Shown: positions 1-7,962 of the stretch, piece by piece | Position numbering within the stretch: position 1 is the first letter of the stretch | How the letters are laid out: each line of letters begins with the position of its first letter | Origin: Microbacterium algeriense | GTDB taxonomy: Bacteria; Actinomycetota; Actinomycetes; Actinomycetales; Microbacteriaceae | Direction: 5' to 3' | NCBI RefSeq assembly: GCF_008868005.1 | Contig: NZ_WAAO01000001.1 | Location: forward strand, 558,001 to 622,000 | DNA length: 64,000 bases | Position numbers and translations under genes: made by a program | The notes under the pieces: model-generated | The model's input: the letters and a program-made list of their open reading frames with translations, nothing else | What the model was told of the DNA's origin: nothing | The model's database searches: none

Positions 1-1
1 C

Positions 2-583
2 GAACACGACCTCAACCCGCTCGGCTACGACGACGACGCCGCGATCGCCCGCACGGGACAGATCGACGATCCGCTTCTCGACGCGATGCTCGCCGACCCG
101 TACTACGCGCTGACCCCGCCGAAGAGCACCGGCAAGGAGCACTTCCATCTCGCCTACGTGCACGAGCACCTCGCAGCACAGGGACGCGAGATCGCGGTCG
201 CCGATGTCGTGCGCACGCTCACCGAGCTCACGGTCCGCACCGTCGCGCGCGACGTCGCGGCCGCGGGCATCGGGTTCCTCGCGGTCTCCGGCGGCGGCTG
301 CCGGAACCCGCTGATCCTCGATGGCCTTCGTGCCGCGCTGCCGGAGACCGAGGTCGTGCTGGCCGACGAACTCGGCGCCGCGGCCGACAGCAAGGAGGCC
401 ATCCTCCTCGCGCTCATCGGCTGGTCGACCATGCACGGCGTTGCCGCCATCGTCCCCGGCGGCACGGGCGCCCGCGAGCCCCGCATCCTGGGCACGATCA
501 CCCCGGGGGCCGGTCCGCTGCAGATGCCGGAGCCGGTCGCGGCCATCGACTCCCTCACGCTCGCGGAGGCGTCGGCCTCCTGA
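2..583 (+). CDS. anmK: Anhydro-N-acetylmuramic acid kinase, 3' part
   Basis: The reading frame is open from base 2, so the N-terminal half lies outside the window; 193 residues and the stop are visible. The family phosphorylates 1,6-anhydro-MurNAc to MurNAc-6-phosphate during cell-wall recycling in the cytoplasm. The visible part carries the typical PPKSTGKEHF segment, the ALTE-like stretch LTELTV and the glycine-rich VSGGGCRNPLILDGL motif of the ASKHA-fold C-terminal domain. The ending with ADELGAAADSKEAILLALIG also fits AnmK. It converges on the small membrane gene at 811-978. Confidence 0.9.
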   Translation, partial: EHDLNPLGYDDDAAIARTGQIDDPLLDAMLADPYYALTPPKSTGKEHFHLAYVHEHLAAQGREIAVADVVRTLTELTVRTVARDVAAAGIGFLAVSGGGCRNPLILDGLRAALPETEVVLADELGAAADSKEAILLALIGWSTMHGVAAIVPGGTGAREPRILGTITPGAGPLQMPEPVAAIDSLTLAEASAS

Positions 584-636
584 CCGCGGCCTGTCGCGCG
601 CGCCGCCCCGCCTTTCGCCCCGCACGGATGTCGGGC

Positions 637-808
637 GGATGGACGGATGCCGGGCGGAAACAGCCGGATCCGTCCGACATCCGTGAACCGGTCCGACATC
701 CGTACCGATGGACGGGGCGATGAACGGACGGATGGACGGGTGCCGGGCGGAAGCGGCCGGATCCGTCCGACATCCGTGAACCGGTCCGACATCCGTACCG
801 ACGGACGG
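637..808. repeat. 93-bp tandem duplication between convergent genes
   Basis: Two copies of a roughly 79-base block occupy 637-715 and 730-808, with a period of exactly 93 bases and only a few mismatches. Each block contains GTCCGACATCCGT twice. Inverted relatives (ACGGATGTCGG) precede it near 624-634, so the RNA could fold extensively on both strands. It fills most of the gap between anmK and the small membrane gene and may act as a two-way terminator. All open frames through it are repeat artefacts. Confidence 0.8.
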
Positions 809-810
809 AC

Positions 811-978
811 TCAGCGGGAGCGGTCGTCCTCGTCCCAGGGGCCTTCCCACCAGCCCGCGCGGCCGTCGCCGTCCTCGCCGCGGCTGCGGCGGGAGCGCAC
901 GAACTGCACGACGAACACCACGAGCGTCGTCAGCAGGATCACGAACGCGACGAGGAAGATGAGGTCGCTCTGGTTCAC
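811..978 (-). CDS. Small single-pass membrane protein (55 aa)
   Basis: The start is GTG at 978, which overlaps the TGA of the upstream YdeI-like gene (GTGA), so translation is probably coupled. The product has one strong membrane helix at about residues 7-27 (LIFLVAFVILLTTLVVFVVQFV). A basic RSRRSR stop-transfer stretch follows, then a tail rich in Asp, Glu and Trp (WWEGPWDEDD). No family is recognised; small proteins of this type are common in Microbacteriaceae. The longer frame opening at 1104 runs inside the upstream gene and is rejected. Confidence 0.6.
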   Translation of the reverse strand: MNQSDLIFLVAFVILLTTLVVFVVQFVRSRRSRGEDGDGRAGWWEGPWDEDDRSR

Positions 979-1553
979 GGTCGCTTCCCTTCCGCGGCAT
1001 CCGCCACGATCTTCGCGATGCGGGCGGTCCGGGTCTCCGGCCGCTTCGCCATCGCGATGTGCGTGAGACCGAACTTCTTCACCGAGGCCGGGAAGGCGTC
1101 CCAACCCTCACGGGCCGCGGGGACGGCATCGAGCGCGGCGGTGAGCTCCTCGGGCTCGACCCCCGCCTCCGGGCCGTCGAGCAGGGTCCAAGATCCGTTC
1201 GCCTTCGCCGTCTCCAGCGCGCGGATGCCGGCAGGGGCGAGCAGCCCCTCCGCCTCGAGCTCGGCGATGCGCGCCTTGTTGGTCGCCGCCCATCCGCTGC
1301 CGGGCCGCCGCGGCGAGAACCACTGCCCGTTGGCACGCTGCGGCGTCCCCTCGCCGAACACCCGGACCGGACCGTCGATCCACCCGAAGCACAGCGCCTG
1401 TCGCACCGCGTCCTCGTAGCCGACGCCCGTGCTGCTCCCGCGGACGCTCAGCAGCCACACGCCGTTCCCGCGTTCGTGGTTCTCCTCGAGCCAGGCGCGC
1501 CAGGCCGCGGCATCCGCTGCCGTGACCTGCTCGCCGTCGTCGAGGGCGCCCAC
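975..1553 (-). CDS. YdeI/OmpD-associated family protein
   Basis: This 192-residue protein shows the YdeI family signature: an N-terminal WRAWLEENHERGNGVWL block, CFGWIDG near residue 57, and the FSPRRPGSGWAATNKARI segment. It ends in the common C-terminal stretch FPASVKKFGLTHIAMAKRPETRTARI. The biochemical role is not settled; family members are annotated as bacteriocin-protection or OmpD-associated proteins. It starts with GTG one base after the stop of the HAD phosphatase gene, so HAD, YdeI and the small membrane protein form an operon. Confidence 0.8.
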   Translation of the reverse strand: MGALDDGEQVTAADAAAWRAWLEENHERGNGVWLLSVRGSSTGVGYEDAVRQALCFGWIDGPVRVFGEGTPQRANGQWFSPRRPGSGWAATNKARIAELEAEGLLAPAGIRALETAKANGSWTLLDGPEAGVEPEELTAALDAVPAAREGWDAFPASVKKFGLTHIAMAKRPETRTARIAKIVADAAEGKRP

Positions 1554-1554
1554 G

Positions 1555-2364
1555 TCAGTCCTCGTCGATCGTGGCGATCGTTCCGGTGACCATCGGCAGC
1601 AGATCGGCCACGGAGTCGACGATCTCGTCCGGGCGGAACGGGTACTTCTCGATCTCCGCCTGATCGCTGATGCCCGTGAGGACCAGCACCGTGTGCAGGC
1701 CCGCTTCGATGCCGGCGACGATGTCGGTGTCCATGCGGTCGCCGATCATCCCGGTCTTCTTCGAGTGGGCGCCGATCTTGTTCAGCGCCGAGCGGAACAT
1801 CATCGGGTTCGGCTTGCCCACCACATAGGGCTCCTTGCCGGTCGCCTTCGTGATGAGCGCGGCGATGGCCCCGGTGGCGGGGAGCACGCCGTCGGCGCTC
1901 GGTCCCGTCGCGTCCGGGTTGGTCACGATGAAGCGGGCGCCGTTGATGATGTGCCTGATCGCCTTCGTGATCGCCTCGAACGAGTAGTTGCGCGTCTCTC
2001 CGACGACCACGAAGTCGGGGTCGGTCTCGGTCATGATGAACCCCGCCTCGTGCAGCGCGGTGAGGATGCCGGCCTCGCCGATCACGAAGGCCGAACCGCC
2101 GGGAAGCTGCTGCGCGAGGAAGTCGGCGGTCGCGAGCGCTGAGGTCCAGATGCGGTCCTCCGGCACGACCAGACCGCTGGTGCGGAGCCGGGCGGAGAGG
2201 TCGCGGGCGGTGAAGATCGAGTTGTTGGTGAGCACGAGGTAGGGGATGCCGTCGCGCTCCCAGCCCGCGAGCATCTCAGACGCCCCGGGGATGGCGGTGT
2301 TCTCATGCACGAGAACGCCGTCCATGTCGGTCAGCCAGCATTCGATGTCGTCGCGGTGTCCCAT
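1555..2364 (-). CDS. HAD-superfamily subfamily IIA phosphatase (NagD-like)
   Basis: The 269-residue cytoplasmic HAD hydrolase has motif I as LTDMDGVL (nucleophile and acid Asp, residues about 11-15). Motif II is LTNNS and the motif III lysine lies in VVGKPNP. Motif IV is MIGDRMDTDIVAG. The large C2b cap between motifs II and III places it with NagD/4-nitrophenylphosphatase-like enzymes, which act on nucleotide or sugar phosphates; the substrate cannot be read from sequence. A TAGGCT box at 2371-2376 lies six bases before the ATG, indicating a leaderless mRNA. First gene of a three-gene operon. Confidence 0.85.
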   Translation of the reverse strand: MGHRDDIECWLTDMDGVLVHENTAIPGASEMLAGWERDGIPYLVLTNNSIFTARDLSARLRTSGLVVPEDRIWTSALATADFLAQQLPGGSAFVIGEAGILTALHEAGFIMTETDPDFVVVGETRNYSFEAITKAIRHIINGARFIVTNPDATGPSADGVLPATGAIAALITKATGKEPYVVGKPNPMMFRSALNKIGAHSKKTGMIGDRMDTDIVAGIEAGLHTVLVLTGISDQAEIEKYPFRPDEIVDSVADLLPMVTGTIATIDED

Positions 2365-2414
2365 GGGGACAGCCTAGAGGGCCGGTGTTTCCCGCACGTG
2401 AATGCGGGCTGGAG

Positions 2415-3047
2415 CTAGGCGCTGAGCCACACCACGCTGTCGGCGCCGTCGGGGAGCGGGCGAGCGGTGCCCTCGAGCTCGACGCCCGAGTCCGTGACCG
2501 CGACGGTCGACCCCACCGTGAGTCCCAGCGCCTCGAGCGCACGCAGGAGCTCGGGGTCCCGGTCGTCGACGCGGAGCACGTGGCCGGTGTGTCCGGCGGG
2601 GGCGTCGGCGAGCAGGACGAACGGCTCGCGCTCGATGCGACCGTCGGCATCCGGGATCGCGTCGCCGTGGGGGTCGAAGCGCGGGCGGCCCAGGCGTGCG
2701 TCGATGCCCTCGAGGAGACGGTCGCTGATGGTGTGCTCGAGCACCTCGGCCTCGTCGTGCACCTCGTCCCAGCCGTAGCCGAACTCCTGCACCAGCCAGG
2801 TCTCGATCAGCCGGTGCCGGCGGACCATGGCCAGAGCGCGCACGGTGCCGGCCTCGGTCAGCCGCACGGCACCGTAGGGCACGTGCGAGACGAGACCGGC
2901 GGCGGCGAGCTTCTTCACCATCTCCGTGACGGACGACGGGGCGATGCCGAGCTTCGCGGCCAGGACCGACGGCGTGATCGGAGCGTCCTGCCACTCGGTG
3001 TGCGCGTAGACGGTCTTCAGATAGTCGTCAGCTGCCGGGGATGCCAC
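2415..3047 (-). CDS. mntR: DtxR/MntR-family metal-dependent repressor
   Basis: The 210-residue protein has an N-terminal winged helix (VLAAKLGIAPSSVTEMVKKLAAAGLV). A dimerisation and metal-binding helix region follows (RRHRLIETWL and DEAEVLEHTISDRLL, with the family His/Glu ligands), then a FeoA-like SH3 domain from about residue 145. It starts at GTG 3047, six bases after a TAGGCT box, so it is probably leaderless. The Mn2+ transporter mntH lies 0.4 kb away on the same strand and carries two matching palindromes at its promoter, so a manganese rather than iron regulator is inferred. Confidence 0.82.
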   Translation of the reverse strand: MASPAADDYLKTVYAHTEWQDAPITPSVLAAKLGIAPSSVTEMVKKLAAAGLVSHVPYGAVRLTEAGTVRALAMVRRHRLIETWLVQEFGYGWDEVHDEAEVLEHTISDRLLEGIDARLGRPRFDPHGDAIPDADGRIEREPFVLLADAPAGHTGHVLRVDDRDPELLRALEALGLTVGSTVAVTDSGVELEGTARPLPDGADSVVWLSA

Positions 3048-3106
3048 CGGACCAGCCTACGTGGTACCGCCGGGCGCCCCACGAACCGGGTCGGTCCGCG
3101 GCGCCG

Positions 3107-3406
3107 TCAGTTCGCGACCGCGACGAGGATGCCGAACGCCGCCTGTCCGGCGAAGAACACCACGAGGAAACCGAGGAGGGCGGCCGCGAGCGAGAGCCGG
3201 CCGTCGAACCCGTCCACCTCGGCCATCCCGATCTTGCGCGCGCGGAACGCGAGCACGAGCGTGACGATGCCGAGCGCGAGCTGCACCCACGGGGCGCCGA
3301 GGCCGATGACCTTCGGGAAGGCGATCAGCACCCCGCCGATGACCCCGGTCGCGAAACCGATCCACGTGAGGATGCGGACGGTGCGGCGGGCGTTCTCGGC
3401 GGACAT
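3107..3406 (-). CDS. Small multi-pass membrane protein between mntH and mntR
   Basis: This 99-residue protein has three to four predicted hydrophobic helices (TWIGFATGVIGGVLIAF, WVQLALGIVTLVLAF, LSLAAALLGFLVVFFAGQAAFGILVAV). No domain is recognised. It lies 19 bases downstream of mntH on the same strand but also has its own TAGGCT box (3413-3418) six bases before the ATG. Its position inside the manganese locus suggests, without proving, a role in metal homeostasis or simple co-transcription. Confidence 0.6.
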   Translation of the reverse strand: MSAENARRTVRILTWIGFATGVIGGVLIAFPKVIGLGAPWVQLALGIVTLVLAFRARKIGMAEVDGFDGRLSLAAALLGFLVVFFAGQAAFGILVAVAN

Positions 3407-3425
3407 GCCTCGAGCCTATCCGCGG

Positions 3426-4709
3426 TCAGGCTCCGGTCAGCACCAGCCAGAGCAGCGCTCCGTTCAGGGCGATCAGCAGCACGGATGCGAGGATGCCGGC
3501 TGCGGTGGTCCATCGCCGATTCGCCCAGACCCCGAGCGTCCGCCGCTGCGCCGTGAGCGCCACCAGCGGGATCAGCGCGAACGGGATGCCGAAGGACAGC
3601 ACGACCTGGCTCAGCACGAGGGCGAGCGTCGGATCGACACCTGCGCCGAGGATGACGAGCGCCGGGATGAGGGTCACGAGTCGTCGCGCGAGCAGCGGGA
3701 TGCGCACGTGCAGGAGTCCGTGCATGATCTCCGCGCCGGCGTACGCACCCACCGAGGTCGACGCCAGGCCGGAGGCGAGGAGTCCGACGGCGAAGAAGGT
3801 GGCGACGACGGGGCCGAGCCCTGCGGCCAGGGCGGCGTGCGCCCCCTCCAGGGAATCGGTGCCGTCGACACCGGCGAGGTTGGCGGCGGCCAGCAGCAGG
3901 ATCCCGAGGTTGACGGATCCGGCGATCACCATCGCGATCGAGACATCCCAGCGGGTCGCGGTGAGCAGACGGCGGATGCGCGACGCCTCGGTGCGCACGG
4001 CCTCATCGCCCGTGTGGGCGGTGGTGGCGCCGAAACGGTCGCGGGCGAGAGACGAGTGGGCGTAGATCGCGTGGGGCATGATGGTCGCCCCGAGGATCGA
4101 CGCGGCGAGGAGGACCGAGCCGGTCCCCTCGAAGCGCGGGACGAGACCGCCGAGCACGCCGGCGGGGTCGGGCGGCGCCACGAAAAGCCCTGCGAGGAAG
4201 CCGATCGTGATGATCATCATGAGCGCGATGATCACGAACTCGAACGGCCGCGCACCACGGCGGCTCTGCACAGCGAGCAGGATCATCGATACCGCGCCCG
4301 TGATCAGGCCGCCCAGCAGCAGCGGCACATCGAACAGCAGGCTCAGCGCCACCGCGCCGCCGATCACCTCGGCGAGATCGGTGGCCATCGCGACCAGCTC
4401 GGCCTGCAGCCAATAGGCCCGCCGTGCCCACGGCCGGCGCAGGCGCGCACCCAGCACTTCGGGCAGGCTCTGCCCGGTGACGACGCCGAGCTTGGCGGAG
4501 AGGTACTGGATCAGCCAGGCCATGACGTTGCCGGCGACGACGATCCACACCAGCAGATAGCCGTACTGGGCCCCCGCGGTCATGTTGCTGGCCACGTTGC
4601 CGGGGTCGAGGTAGGCGACGCCGGCGACGAGTGCGGGTCCGAGCAGCCAGAGGCTGCGCGGGGGCGCGGCGGCGGTCGGCGTCATGGCGGCGTCGAGATT
4701 TTTAGGCAC
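3426..4709 (-). CDS. mntH: NRAMP-family Mn2+/H+ symporter
   Basis: The 427-residue inner-membrane protein imports Mn2+ (and Fe2+) with protons. It has the NRAMP metal-site motif DPGN (GVAYLDPGNVASNMTAG, near residue 36) and the second motif MPH (ATIMPHAIYAH, TM6), with about eleven hydrophobic segments in all. The start is taken as GTG 4709 because a TACGGT box lies exactly six bases upstream at 4716-4721. ATG 4685 is the alternative and matches the usual N-terminus slightly better. One palindromic box covers the predicted transcription start and a second lies 28 bases further upstream, so repression by MntR in high Mn is expected. Confidence 0.9.
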   Translation of the reverse strand: MPKNLDAAMTPTAAAPPRSLWLLGPALVAGVAYLDPGNVASNMTAGAQYGYLLVWIVVAGNVMAWLIQYLSAKLGVVTGQSLPEVLGARLRRPWARRAYWLQAELVAMATDLAEVIGGAVALSLLFDVPLLLGGLITGAVSMILLAVQSRRGARPFEFVIIALMMIITIGFLAGLFVAPPDPAGVLGGLVPRFEGTGSVLLAASILGATIMPHAIYAHSSLARDRFGATTAHTGDEAVRTEASRIRRLLTATRWDVSIAMVIAGSVNLGILLLAAANLAGVDGTDSLEGAHAALAAGLGPVVATFFAVGLLASGLASTSVGAYAGAEIMHGLLHVRIPLLARRLVTLIPALVILGAGVDPTLALVLSQVVLSFGIPFALIPLVALTAQRRTLGVWANRRWTTAAGILASVLLIALNGALLWLVLTGA

Positions 4710-4716
4710 ACCGAAA
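4701..4716 (-). promoter_or_regulatory. MntR/DtxR-like operator, proximal box
   Basis: TTTAGGCACACCGAAA is an inverted repeat of the form TTTxGG-N4-CCxAAA. It covers the predicted mntH transcription start and the GTG codon, a classic repressor position. The sequence matches the second box in opposite orientation (consensus TTTAGGYRYRCCGAAA). Confidence 0.65.
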
Positions 4717-4728
4717 CCGTAGCGTATT

Positions 4729-4744
4729 TTTCGGCGTACCTAAA
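4729..4744 (-). promoter_or_regulatory. MntR/DtxR-like operator, distal box
   Basis: TTTCGGCGTACCTAAA is the reverse-complement-like partner of the box at 4701-4716, with 28 bases between their starts (close to three helical turns). It covers the -35 region of mntH and lies 24 bases before the -10 box of the divergent methyltransferase gene, so both genes could be affected. Confidence 0.6.
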
Positions 4745-4779
4745 TATCTTGCGTCGCGCCGCGGAGATAGCCTGGCCTG

Positions 4780-5445
4780 ATGGATGCCGCTGCTCTGACG
4801 AACCCGACGCCGGAGGGACCCGGCGGCTCCGCCGCGCAACCCGGATACGGCGTCGGACCCTGGCCCGGCGGTTCGGACGCGTGGCCGGTGGGGGAGCAGT
4901 ACGACCCGGAACTGCTCGCCGAAGGCGACACGAGGAACGTGATCGATCGCTACCGCTACTGGCGGATGGAGGCGATCGTGGCCGACCTCGACACGCACCG
5001 GCACCCGTTCCACGTGGCGATCGAGAACTGGCAGCACGACATGAACATCGGCTCCATCGTGCGCAGCGCGAACGCGTTCCTCGCGGACACCGTGCACATC
5101 ATCGGCCGACGCCGATGGAACAAGCGCGGGGCCATGGTCACCGACCGGTACCAGCACGTCGTGCACCATGAGGACGTCGCGGCCTTCACCGCCTGGGCGA
5201 CCGCCGAGGGGATCCCGATCATCGCGGTCGACAACGTCGAAGGGGCCGTTCCCGTGGATCGAGCCGAACTCCCGCGCTCCTGTGTGCTGCTGTTCGGACA
5301 GGAGGGGCCGGGGCTGTCCGCAGAGGCGCTCGCTGCGGCATCCGCTCACATCGAGATCACCCAGTACGGCTCGACCCGGTCGATCAACGCCAGCGCAGCC
5401 GCCGCGGTGATCATGTACGAGTGGTGCCGCCGCTACGCGTCCTGA
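4780..5445 (+). CDS. SpoU/TrmH-family RNA 2'-O-methyltransferase
   Basis: The 221-residue protein has the three SpoU-family motifs that form the trefoil-knot SAM site: NWQHDMNIGSIVRSANAF (motif 1), LFGQEGPGLS (motif 2) and QYGSTRSINASAAAAVIMYEW (motif 3). About 60 N-terminal residues rich in Gly and Pro precede the domain and look disordered. The target (tRNA or rRNA ribose) cannot be assigned. A TAGCCT box at 4768-4773 sits six bases before the ATG, so the mRNA is probably leaderless. It is divergent from mntH and shares its short control region. Confidence 0.87.
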   Translation: MDAAALTNPTPEGPGGSAAQPGYGVGPWPGGSDAWPVGEQYDPELLAEGDTRNVIDRYRYWRMEAIVADLDTHRHPFHVAIENWQHDMNIGSIVRSANAFLADTVHIIGRRRWNKRGAMVTDRYQHVVHHEDVAAFTAWATAEGIPIIAVDNVEGAVPVDRAELPRSCVLLFGQEGPGLSAEALAAASAHIEITQYGSTRSINASAAAAVIMYEWCRRYAS

Positions 5446-5459
5446 ACGCGGCGGCGCAC

Positions 5460-5804
5460 TCAGCCGCGGTCGATGCCGAAGATGTGACGATAGATCGCAC
5501 TGACGTCACGATCGAGGTGGTCGATGCGGTCGTGGATGGCGCGGATCTCGGTGCGCACGTTCGCGAACTCGCTTCCCGACTCGGCACGCACGCTCGCGAA
5601 CTCGTTCCGGAATTCCGTGCGCACGCTCGCGAACTCGTTCCGGAACTCGGTGCGCACGCTGTCGAACTCGGTGCGGAACTCGGTGCGCACGCTGTCGAAC
5701 CCGTTCTGCATCGTCCGCAGGAACATCGTCGACATGAGTGTCATCGTGCCGAACATCGCAGCGGCGAAGACGCCGATCAGCGTCCAGACCTGTGGTTCCG
5801 TCAT
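5460..5804 (-). CDS. Membrane-anchored hendecad coiled-coil protein
   Basis: The 114-residue protein has one N-terminal membrane helix (residues about 6-29, LIGVFAAAMFGTMTLMSTMF). Five consecutive 11-residue repeats follow (residues 36-90), such as FDSVRTEFRTE and FASVRTEFRNE, and then an amphipathic tail (HDRIDHLDRDVSAIYRHIFG). Undecad periodicity predicts a right-handed, slightly unwound coiled coil. ATG 5804 is chosen because AGGG lies about nine bases upstream; ATG 5813 in the same frame is possible. Function unknown. It converges with the SpoU gene 14 bases away. Confidence 0.65.
   Translation of the reverse strand: MTEPQVWTLIGVFAAAMFGTMTLMSTMFLRTMQNGFDSVRTEFRTEFDSVRTEFRNEFASVRTEFRNEFASVRAESGSEFANVRTEIRAIHDRIDHLDRDVSAIYRHIFGIDRG
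5535..5699 (-). repeat. Five 33-bp in-gene repeats encoding hendecads
   Basis: Five 33-base units encode the repeats FDSVRTEFRTE to FANVRTEIRAI of the membrane coiled-coil protein. The middle units are nearly identical at DNA level, so slippage or unequal exchange could change copy number. Confidence 0.75.
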
Positions 5805-5933
5805 CCCCAGCATCCCTTCAGTGTCCCTCGATCATGGGCGAGGGGCCAGGGTTCCGGGACGTAGTATTCCGCCGGATCCAGCGGTTGGGGAGAAGTCCTC
5901 AGCTCGGCGGACTGTGCAGACGCGGGGCGGGCA

Positions 5934-7256
5934 TCAGCCTGCGGCGGCGAGCCATCGCCCGGAGCGCACCCGCCAGCCGAGGGTGCCCAGACGGGCGAGC
6001 AGGTACACGCCGAAGAACGCGACCGCGAGCCAGACGAGCCCGGCCACGCCGTCGACGCCGACCGCGGCGATGATCCACAGCGCGGGAAGGAACGGCACGA
6101 GGTTCAGGCCGCCGGCGATCGCCAGGTACCGGGCGTCGTTCGCCCCCATGAGCACGCCGTCCAGCACGAACACGACCCCCGCGACGGGCTGCGCGACCGC
6201 GAGGACGAGCAGGGCGGGCTGCACGAGCGCCGCGACGCGCGGGTCGCCCGTGAAGACGATCCCGAGCACGCCGGACAGCGCCGCGATCAGACCGCCGACC
6301 ACCACGCCGAACCACGCGCCCCACGCCACCGTGCGCGCCAGCACGCGATGCACCTGCGTCTCGTCGCCGGCGCCGAGCTCTTTGCCGATCAGGGCCTGCG
6401 CCGCGATCGCCAGGGCGTCCAGCGCGAATGCGGCCGCGGAGAAGATGGTGAACACGATCTGCCACCCGGCCAGCTCGTCGGTGCCGATCCCGGTCGCGAC
6501 GCCGACCGTCGCGAGCAGCGCGACGCGCAGACTCACGGTGCGCAGGAACAGCCAGCCGCCGGACGCGGCGGTGCTGCGCAGTCCATCGCGTCGCGCCCGC
6601 AGCGAGGCGCTGTGTCTCGTGGCCAGACGGCGGATGACCAGCACGTAGGCGGCCACCATGCCCCACTGCGCCGTCACGGTGCCGGCGGCCGACCCCGCGA
6701 TCCCCCAGCCGAGACCGTAGATGAAGAGCCAGTTCAGCAGCGCGTTGGCGCCGAAGCCCAGGCCGGCGATCCACAGCGGCGTCATGGTGTCCTGCATGCC
6801 GCGCAACAGACCGGTCGCGGCGAACACGATGAGCATCGCCGGCAGCCCCCACATCGAGATGACGAGGTAGTCGTCGGCCTGTGCTGCCACGGCGTCGCTC
6901 GCGCCGAACAGCGAGACGAGCCACGGCGAGGAGACCGCGCCGACCACCGCGAGCACGGCTCCGAGGCCCAGCGCGAGCCACATCCCGTTGATCCCGACCG
7001 ACACAGCCTCGCCGGGCTGCCCCGCCCCGAAACGCCTGGCCACCGCGGGCGTGGTGGAGTAGGCCAGGAACACCATGAGCCCGACGATCGTCTGCAGCAC
7101 GGCCCCGGCGATGCCGAGTCCGGCGAGCGGCGTCGTGCCCAGGTGGCCGACCAGTGCGGCATCCACGATCAGGAAGGCGGGTTCGGCGATCAGTGCGCCC
7201 AGCGCGGGGACCGCCAGACGCAGGATCTCTCTGTTGAGGGAGGCGCGCGCGGTCAT
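5934..7256 (-). CDS. MATE-family efflux transporter (DinF-like)
   Basis: The 440-residue protein has twelve predicted membrane helices arranged as two similar halves. The family N-terminal block is ILRLAVPALGALIAEPAFLIVDAALVGHLG, followed by the FLAYSTTPAVARRFGAG loop; the second half has FSAAAFALDALAIAAQALIGKELGAG. DinF-branch MATE proteins export cationic drugs or metabolites with Na+ or H+. The substrate is unknown. A TAGGCT box at 7263-7268 lies six bases before the ATG, implying a leaderless message. Confidence 0.87.
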   Translation of the reverse strand: MTARASLNREILRLAVPALGALIAEPAFLIVDAALVGHLGTTPLAGLGIAGAVLQTIVGLMVFLAYSTTPAVARRFGAGQPGEAVSVGINGMWLALGLGAVLAVVGAVSSPWLVSLFGASDAVAAQADDYLVISMWGLPAMLIVFAATGLLRGMQDTMTPLWIAGLGFGANALLNWLFIYGLGWGIAGSAAGTVTAQWGMVAAYVLVIRRLATRHSASLRARRDGLRSTAASGGWLFLRTVSLRVALLATVGVATGIGTDELAGWQIVFTIFSAAAFALDALAIAAQALIGKELGAGDETQVHRVLARTVAWGAWFGVVVGGLIAALSGVLGIVFTGDPRVAALVQPALLVLAVAQPVAGVVFVLDGVLMGANDARYLAIAGGLNLVPFLPALWIIAAVGVDGVAGLVWLAVAFFGVYLLARLGTLGWRVRSGRWLAAAG

Positions 7257-7346
7257 CCTCCGAGCCTATGACCTCAGCACCGCCGCCCTCCCCGCCGATG
7301 CCACGGTCGTAGGGTGGAACCACACCGGATGCTGCGGAGGTGCATC

Positions 7347-7898
7347 ATGACGGATCCCCGGGAGGCGGCCGCGCGGTATCGCGCGCGACAGCGTCAGGCC
7401 CAGAGCGCGGACCGCGGCGAGGACGGCGGAACACCGCCGGGGATCGCTGCGGCGGTGGATCGCGCCGCCTTCATCGAGACCGCGATCCAGGTCGCGATCC
7501 GCCGCGGGGAGTTCGACGACCTGCCCGGCGCGGGCAAGCCGCTCGAAGGCCTGGGCACCCACCACGATCCGGACTGGTGGATCCGCCGCAAGATCGAGAC
7601 CGAGAACCTCACCGGCCTCGGCCCTCCCGCCATCCTGCTGCGCACCGAGGACCGCGAGCTGGACGATCAGCTCGACCTGCTCGGCCGCGAATCCGACGTG
7701 CGGGACGTCGTCGAGGACTTCAACCGCCGGGTGCGGGAAGCGCGGCGACAACTGCAGGGCGGGCCACCCGTCGTCACCTCTCCTCGAGACGTGGATGCCG
7801 AGGTGGCCGCGTGGGCCGAACGTCGGGCCGCCCGCACCGCAGCAGCCCCTGCTGAGGAGCCGCGACGCCGGCGCTTCGGTCGTCGCCGCCGCACCTGA
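7347..7898 (+). CDS. DUF1992 (DnaJ-homologue C28-like) protein
   Basis: The 183-residue protein contains the DUF1992 core: IQVAIRRGEFDDLPGAGKPLEGLG, WWIRRKIETENL, PPAILLRTE and VEDFNRRVREAR. The C-terminus is strongly basic (RRRRFGRRRRT). The domain also occurs in eukaryotic DNAJC28, but no J domain is present and the molecular role is unknown. ATG 7347 is preferred over the frame opening at 7314 because GGAGG lies six bases upstream. Confidence 0.8.
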   Translation: MTDPREAAARYRARQRQAQSADRGEDGGTPPGIAAAVDRAAFIETAIQVAIRRGEFDDLPGAGKPLEGLGTHHDPDWWIRRKIETENLTGLGPPAILLRTEDRELDDQLDLLGRESDVRDVVEDFNRRVREARRQLQGGPPVVTSPRDVDAEVAAWAERRAARTAAAPAEEPRRRRFGRRRRT

Positions 7899-7962
7899 CC
7901 CGAAGCCTCGTCAGCTGCCCGCCATCGACACGAAGGGGGAGGGGCGTCATAGGCTGGGGCGC

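Noticed and set aside
2385..5171. 928-residue open frame on the plus strand
   Set aside because: It runs antisense to mntR, the small membrane gene and mntH, is extremely rich in Arg, Gly and Glu with no domain, and is a typical GC-rich shadow frame.
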